From NCBI RefSeq assembly GCF_029784135.1, contig NC_073746.1, positions 58,750,097 to 58,814,096 on the forward strand: a stretch of 64,000 bases of DNA. Direction: 5' to 3'. The notes beneath the pieces are model-generated. The model was not told the DNA's origin. It ran no database searches and worked only from the letters and a program-made list of their open reading frames with translations. Below, piece by piece: positions 57,590-64,000 of this stretch. The DNA comes from Toxorhynchites rutilus septentrionalis (lineage: Eukaryota > Arthropoda > Insecta > Diptera > Culicidae). The position numbers and the translations under genes are program-made. The first letter of the stretch is position 1. The number at the start of each line of letters is the position of its first letter.

Positions 57590-60490
57590 CTCATTTGGGA
57601 TCGTTTCATAGAAATCTTTTCAGAGCAAAACGAAAAAATTGTTTCTGCACCCTTTCGAATGACAATGTATAAACAGCGTAATTGTATCCAATCCAACACA
57701 TATTGAATTTTTTTAATACAATCGCTCAATTGAAAAACTGTAACAAATTCGTCACAAGAGTAACACATAATCTCCCCAAAACAACCCACAGCATTCGTCA
57801 TTTGTTTCCAGTAGGAGTCGCTAGGTTCCAATCATTTTTGAACCAAACAAATCATGACACCAACCGCCGCTGCTCGGGAAAAGCAGCGGTAGGAAGTGAT
57901 GCTTCGTTTGCTTAATCCCTGATCCCTGAGCTGACATCTCGCCTTCGCACGGTGGAAGTGAAATGTTAAGATCCTGTGTCGGTGCGCACTCACACGCAGT
58001 ACGCGGTAATCTGATGCCTACTGCTTCCCGACCCAAATAGGCACCCTTAATCTTCGCCCTCGAGAAGCTGAGTGTGTGTTACTTCATCCCGACCAACGTC
58101 GTGGTGGGTCCTTACGGTTACGAGAACAGTGCCTAGTTCGACACATTTCGCCAAATTTCGTGCCAGCGACGAGTCGTGACAATAAACCTTAACGGATGGG
58201 ATGCAGGCGGGTCAGACAGGGGTACACGAAAAGGGCGACATAATTTATGGGCCTTTTTCGCACTCCGCCGTATCGATTTATGATTGCAAGACGCGAGGTT
58301 TTTATGCTTTTTTTTTATCTCGCCTGTTTGGCCCCGCGCTTGCTTGCCGAAGTGCGAAAAAAAGGTCTCTGTGCGAAAAACGTGGCGCTTTCCGGCTATG
58401 AATCGCTAAGCGCCGAGGATGAGATTTAGCTGCGAAGTAGCTGTGAAGATCTCATTAGAGTGGGATTACTGTTTTCGGGAGGCTGCAAAGGCTGACTTGA
58501 GAAGCTTCGGAGTTGGAGTTTATGTTTTATGTGCCGGATGGCAGTTTATGTGCGCTGATATGTACGTTGGAGGGGTTTATACCTTTTCGGTGGATTCATT
58601 CGTATTCCATGGAATTTGCATATAATCTCAAGTGGCTGTAAAGTGTTATATTCAAATGGAAACTGGCAAGTAATTGAACAAATTGTAATTCTCTTTCCAT
58701 CGGATTCTACTAAATTGTTTCTTCCAATTGGAATTCAGTGCAATTTTACGCTTTACATCATGCTCAAACTAAAAATAAAAATCTTCCCATGAACACGAAC
58801 AAATAACCATATGAGGGTCGCACCAATAATTCACCACCAAACATTTTCTCGACATTTTCTCACCGCCTAGCGGCAACAATTCAACAGGGATCATTTATAT
58901 CACTTGCTCGTATGCTCCATAAATCAATCCGGGGTTACATATTGAATCAATTGATACCTCGCACCGGAGACTTGTCTTTCCCCCAACATTGAAACGCGTG
59001 GCCCGATCATTTTCCCATCTGAACTGAACTGTGAAATAGAATCTATATTGTCAGAGAAAAATGTACACCTCACGACGGGAACAAGTGCCATAAACAAATT
59101 CCCCCGAGGGCACAACAATCTATCCCAGGCAAGGGTCCAACAACCCGACAACCCGAGAGGCGGAATGATTCGAAAGCTCTCAATTATCTCGAACGCGAGG
59201 CGCTCGGAACAAGTGCACCCTGGAAATTAGCTAAATTGATATAATTTATCGTTCTGTTTTCCCTCGAAGTTTTTCCTTTCGTTCGTTCGGTTGTGCGAAA
59301 TTCTTCGTTTCGCCAGAAAAACCAACACGACGTGAGCGCGGGGGTTGATGGGAAATTTTATTCGCCCGAGATCGTAAAAATAATTCGATATTGAGAAGGA
59401 GAAAAAAATCGAAAGCACTACACAAAGGATCCAATTCGGTTGAAATAAAAATAGATGAACGAAGAGACGAGTGGGAAAAATCGGCATCAGCCCGAGAAAA
59501 GATCGTAAAAATCAAACTATACCGAGAGATTTCGAATGATTTCGCGTTTTTTCCCTCGATTTGTTAAGGGGAGAAACGTTTACACGAGCCACCAAAACGG
59601 AAAGCTGAGGCAGCAGCAGCAGAATGCTAAACTGTGATTTTTCTCCGCTTCTGCAGCAAAGTCTGCACTTTCACCCACACCCCCTGCAACAGTTTTAGCT
59701 GATTGTTATTGAATTTTGCCAAGTCGCTCCTCGATGATCTCTCGACTCTTCGGTCGTATCGCCCCCTCCTCCAGCTTCCCTCGGTAGTTAGCCAAATCTT
59801 ACCCTTATTATTGGGAACGAATCGCACGGAAAAAAAGGCTGCCATGACTAATTCGATTTTATCGATTTTATGCGGTTTATAAAATTACCGCTTTTATTGT
59901 TCAAACTTTCCCACTTGGCTGCCAAATTGAGAGAAAAAATGAACACGCATCTTTCGAACTTGCAGAAGCGTGCGTGTGCGTGAGTGTGGGTGTGTGTGCG
60001 ATGGCGGGTGGGATGATCTGGTTTGGCCCATCCAGCTTTGGCTAGAAATTTGGGGAGAAGCAAAGAGGCGGGATAGATAATTTATATTAATGATTGGGCA
60101 ACTGGTGCAAGTGATTGGATTCGAAGTTAATTTGCTCCGGATCTTCGCAAGACAACGAGCCGGTTTATTGAATTAGAGCGGAGCACATCACTGTCAGGGC
60201 ATTCGGAGCCAATAGTAAAACGGTAGGAGTGATGAGGGGCGTGAAGGTTTAGCCGAAATCAATTAGTTGAACCCACTGATTGTATTGATACCATCAATAG
60301 CTGCTGTTGTTTGCTTACTGGAGGGACGAGTCTCGCGGAGGTCCCGAGGCAAGTGGTTGATTACTGGACTTTAGCGTTACAGCATAAAATATTATGTGAG
60401 TTCCGAAAACATATTTCAGGATACATAAATATGGGAAGTAACTCGTAGCATTAATGAATACTAACTATTTTGCAGACTAAATTTATTGTA
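57590..60490. other. GC-richer, element-poor island
   Basis: Apparently unique sequence with GTGTGTGCG-type simple repeats near 59970-60000. Frames of 60-97 codons show no domain. Probably original host non-coding DNA. Confidence 0.5.
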
Positions 60491-60494
60491 TACA

Positions 60495-60795
60495 AGATGA
60501 CCCGGCGGACTTTGTCTCGCCAAAATATTTTTTTAATATTACTTCTTTCACTGATGTTTTCTTACTAAGCGAACGTTCGTGGGTTCAATCGCAGACCACT
60601 TCATTGATTAATCTTTTAATTGGCCCTTTACACTTTACTTTCACTATGAATTTTCTATTACTTCTACCAAAACTCGTCATTATAATATAAATTTATTTTC
60701 AGACACAATTTTCGCTTAAGATACTTGATTCGCTTGTAAATAACATGTTCCTTCGTTACATGGAATACATGTTTGATACTGATAAGCTAATTTAC
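60495..60795 (-). mobile_element. Helitron-type fragment, reversed
   Basis: In reverse it matches 35490-35775, including AGACAAAGTCCGCCGGGTCA, TAAGAAAAC, TAATGACGAGTTTTGGTAGA and AATTGTGTCTGAAAA. The terminal CTAG has decayed (TCATCTTG). Confidence 0.55.
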
Positions 60796-61099
60796 ATTCA
60801 TAATTTTTATATTCAAAGCGCGTCATTCAACCTGAGAATTTACACAAATATTTCGTATTTCACGTAATCTTTTCTTTTTACACAGGTGACTCTATACTTA
60901 TATCATCACAATGAACAAAGCAGAAAATTAAAGATGTTCTTGTGTAATTGAATCATACACAAACACTCTCGACCTAACGGTAGGAAAATCGACTTTCATT
61001 TACAATTCTCCCTCCTTCTCCTTCTCTAGATTTCGGGTGGAGAAAAAAAATCTCTGCTCGCCGACTGAAGAATGAATATTTTGTTGTTGGGCGAAGTTC
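60796..61099. other. Spacer, nothing recognised
   Basis: Short AT-rich interval without supported features. Confidence 0.4.
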
Positions 61100-61297
61100 A
61101 GATGTTAAGACTTTAAAACAAAGTCATTTCTGGAGATAAGGAGAAAAAAAGATTTTTCGGACAAGCCTGAAATGTAAATGGCAACCCCAATGAAGAAATT
61201 AAAAAAAAACGTGTCTAATATTTTGTGATAAGGAGCATATTTACCAATTTTCACGAAAATCTGAGAACTGCTATATCGGATTGGGTTTGAATGGCTG
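61100..61297. mobile_element. CCATTCC-family right arm only
   Basis: Ends in reverse as CAGCCATTCAAACCCAATCC at 61297 before TA. The arm matches 36780-36932 (TTTTCACGAAAATCTGAGAA, GGAAATGG-type). No left arm was found. Confidence 0.65.
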
Positions 61298-61303
61298 TAA
61301 TTA

Positions 61304-62650
61304 GGGTGGCAATTGATGTATGGAAAAAAACCATCATCGAATTTTAAGAACCGACCATGTACATTTCGTTTATTGGCCCAAAAAATGACCTGTGCAAAAT
61401 TTCAGTTCAATCGGATATGACTTAGGGGTGCCTCAAAACGTGCCTCAAACAAAGTACATTTTTTTTTCGATGCAGTTAATAGGTTGCCAATGAATGTATG
61501 GGAAAAAATCGACCCTAAAATTTCAAAAAGTTCCCCTATACAAAATGTTTACCACCTCGAAAAAACACCTTATGCTAAATATCAGCTCAATCGGACTTGA
61601 GGGAGAGTGTCGCAAAGCGGTCAAAGTTTGAGTTTTTCGAAAATCGAAACTGACTGTCTTGAAATTGAAACGTCGAGATCCAGTGTCATTTCGAAATATT
61701 TTTTTTTGTCAAAAATTGACATTCTGAGACTTATTTTTTTTCGGAGTACGAGACGAAACGTATGGTTTTAAGTGCCATTAATAATAATTATCTCGATTTT
61801 TCATTCAGAACTTGTTGCGAAATGTTGATGTGCACGATAATATACCCTATGCAAAACATTAGCTCATATGAACTTCATTTATTAGTGTTTCAGCCATTAA
61901 AATTTGAGTTTTTTGAAAACCGATAAATTAGCGAAAATCGGGGGTTTTAATTTTTTTATGTCAAATGTCTTAAAATTGCATGACACATCGAGATTTACAG
62001 TTATCTAAAAGAAATTGTTATAAATCGACTTATAGGATGGAAAAACGACCAAGTGCCAAAAAAATTTTTTTTTTCGAAACTACAGTAAATATTGACAAGT
62101 AATGCAATTTTAAGTCATTTGGCACTAATTTTTTTTTTCTGAAAACCCCAATTTTCGCTGATCTTTCGTTTTTAAAAAAAAACTCAAATTTTTACGTCTG
62201 TGACACTAATAAATGAAGTTCAAATGAGCTAATATTTTGCAAAGGGTATGTTATCGTGCAAATCAACATTTCGCCGCAAGTTCTGGAAATTGAGATAACT
62301 ATTTTTATTAGTATCCAAAACCATACGTTTCGTTTCATATTCAAAAAAAAAACTTAGTCCCAGAGTGTCGATTTTTGACAAAAAAATTTCGAGATGACAC
62401 TAGATCTCGACGTTTCATGCAATTTTAAGACATTTGGCATCAAACATTTGTTTTTTCGAAACCCCGATTTCCTTAACTCCCCCCCTTGGGTGATATTCGG
62501 ATTTTCAAAAAACTAATATTTTGACCGCTTTGCGCCGCTCTCCCTTAAGTCCAATTGAGATAATATTTGGCGTAGGATGTTTTTTCGAGATGGTGAACTT
62601 TTTTTATGTGATAACTTTTTGAAATTAGATATGACCTATTTCATTGGCAC
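61304..62650. repeat. Giant imperfect palindrome, arms about 580 bp
   Basis: The arm 61486-62060 pairs with 62085-62650. Shared landmarks are GGTTGCCAATGAA / TTCATTGGCACCC at the outside, CGCAAAGCGGTCAAA, GAAACGTCGAGATC, AACGTATGGTTTT, CGAAATGTTGAT and GAACTTCATTTATTAGTGT moving inward. A diverged extra copy of the outer unit sits at 61310-61440. No protein is encoded; a foldback transposon is the likeliest reading. Confidence 0.8.
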
Positions 62651-63358
62651 CCAAATGGACATATAATGGGGATGATATGGACAGGTTTGAAGCGTAGAGG
62701 TTTATCGATCGCGAGAGGAATAACTTTATTCAACCAAGGTCAGTTCATCACGAATGTGCGTTAAATGATGAAAAAAATCGAATAATTCCACCTAGAAGTC
62801 ATATCGTGCTTTTCGGTAGTATAAACGGACATACCCTCAACTATTTTGCTTTTGATTCCAATCACCTTCTAAACAGTCCACATTTGGCGATTTCATTTCC
62901 ATTTATAGACGCAGGAATAGATGAAACAGACTTTATCACATCTCACTCCCGCTGGAAACTGTCCATCTTACCCCACCAGTACAGTTATATCAATAATTTT
63001 AATTTTTAAATCAAAAATGAATTTACTTTTCCGTACATACCTAATATCGCTTCTCTGTTAACTCACAAATCGAAAAATAACCATCAGCGATTTCAATTTT
63101 GATATTAAACCACTCAAAATGCTTAATATCGAACCAGCTAAAATTAAATCCACACGCGGAATCATGTATGATTTTCGGTTTTTGTTTCCCTTTTCCACAT
63201 CTGATCAGTATTCATTGCCATAGGGTGGCTTAAATATTATTGAATAACATGTAGAAGGTGTTCTCATTAGCAGAAATCTGAAATTCAAAATGTAAAATGT
63301 AACAAATCAACACCCTGTCCATATTATCCCCCACTGTCCGTATTACCCGCGGTTCCCC
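62646..63358 (-). mobile_element. GGGGAACCGC-ended element, reversed and truncated
   Basis: In reverse it starts GGGGAACCGCGGGTAATACG at 63358 and follows the element at 11430-12246 through ACCATCCTATG-, TAATATTAAGCATTTTGAGT- and AGCGTAGAGG-type stretches to about 62650, where it meets the palindrome. The outer 195 bp of the other end are missing. Confidence 0.65.
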
Positions 63359-64000
63359 TTCATGATAAATTGTCGATTTGTGAGTAGAGGAAGTGGAAGC
63401 ATAGCGGTCACCCTAAGGAAAATGCCCATCTCCTGTGTTCACGTATCGCTTCAATTTCCGTTTTCTGAAGAATATTGTAGTTTAATTCATTGCAAACGGC
63501 TTTTACTTTAAACATTTAGAATAGTACTTTTTTCATCATTTAAAAAAAAACAGTTGAAAATTTGACCATTTCTTAGACGTGGAGGTAAAGTGGTCACTCG
63601 CATATATCATGCTAAATGGGATAGATTTAAGCTGACTTATGCTCTTTATGGACTTTTTTTTGGCACCATCCCAAATGAAATGAGAAAAGAAAACAGAAAG
63701 AGATGTCTGCACGCATACATAAAAATTTTTAAGCTTTTAAAACAGCTCATTATTTGCGCATTTGACTCTTCAGCATACTAAATGGCATCATTTCTGTCAA
63801 AGATGACATGTTTTCTGCCAATTTGTGTTTGGGTGTTAGGAGGCTTCAAAATTTGCACTCGCCTCTAACACCTCAAACATCATAATTATTTCTATGCGAA
63901 TTAATCGCCGAGATTAAAAAAAATATGTTCACTTTACCTACAATATTTTATTTCGTTCGCGGCGAATAGAAGTGAGTTATTATTTTTTTTTAAATTACGC
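63359..64000. other. Terminal spacer, nothing recognised
   Basis: AT-rich sequence with a 63-codon frame (63590-63781) that has no recognisable feature. Confidence 0.45.

Overview
The window reads as non-coding, transposon-packed DNA from a dipteran, most likely a mosquito. This rests on an IS630-Tc1-mariner transposase of the DD37E type (a group described from mosquitoes), an R1-clade non-LTR retrotransposon, tRNA-derived SINEs with AAG tails, small Helitrons, and many TA-flanked MITEs. The species cannot be told from the sequence. I found no convincing host protein-coding gene, no rRNA or functional tRNA gene, and no CRISPR array. The longest open frame (41935-44427) belongs to the R1-clade element.

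Layout. 1-8260: a TA-flanked inverted-repeat element, a SINE, a Tc3-like fossil, and two nested members of a family with TTGACGTAG ends that carry TATA/initiator-like promoters. 8261-10610: GC-richer unique sequence. 10613-19946: a dense cluster with two copies of a MITE family (CAGGTCGG ends), a palindromic Tc1-like element, a short MITE, an internally deleted mariner, a nearly intact DD37E element, and a decayed pogo-like transposase with an intron. 21231-23500: unique sequence. 24210-30543: a CCATTCC-ended palindrome, a SINE head, a mariner beside a 56-unit heptanucleotide array, a large foldback element split by another mariner, and a long TAC microsatellite. 31800-33660: unique sequence. 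33662-39014: a stack of nested elements inside what looks like one hAT-type element with an 8-bp target duplication. 41317-45441: a MITE split by the R1-clade retrotransposon. 46065-50345: a small palindromic MITE, a pogo-like element with a Helitron inside it, a reversed CAGGTCGG MITE holding a 225-bp copy of unique DNA found 3 kb downstream, and a reversed SINE tail. 53713-55651: a second foldback element. 56373-57587: a possible solo LTR and a reversed pogo-like copy. 57590-60490: unique sequence. 60495-63358: a Helitron tail, a palindrome with arms over 500 bp, and a reversed MITE.

The genes do not form a pathway. What the window records is the order of transposition. Target-site duplications and interrupted repeats allow many insertions to be ordered, for example R1 into a MITE, SINE into a mariner fossil, Helitron into pogo, and mariner into a foldback. 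The GC-richer, element-poor islands probably represent the original host intergenic or intronic sequence. All repeat and domain calls were made by eye; identities and boundaries are approximate unless a target duplication is given.
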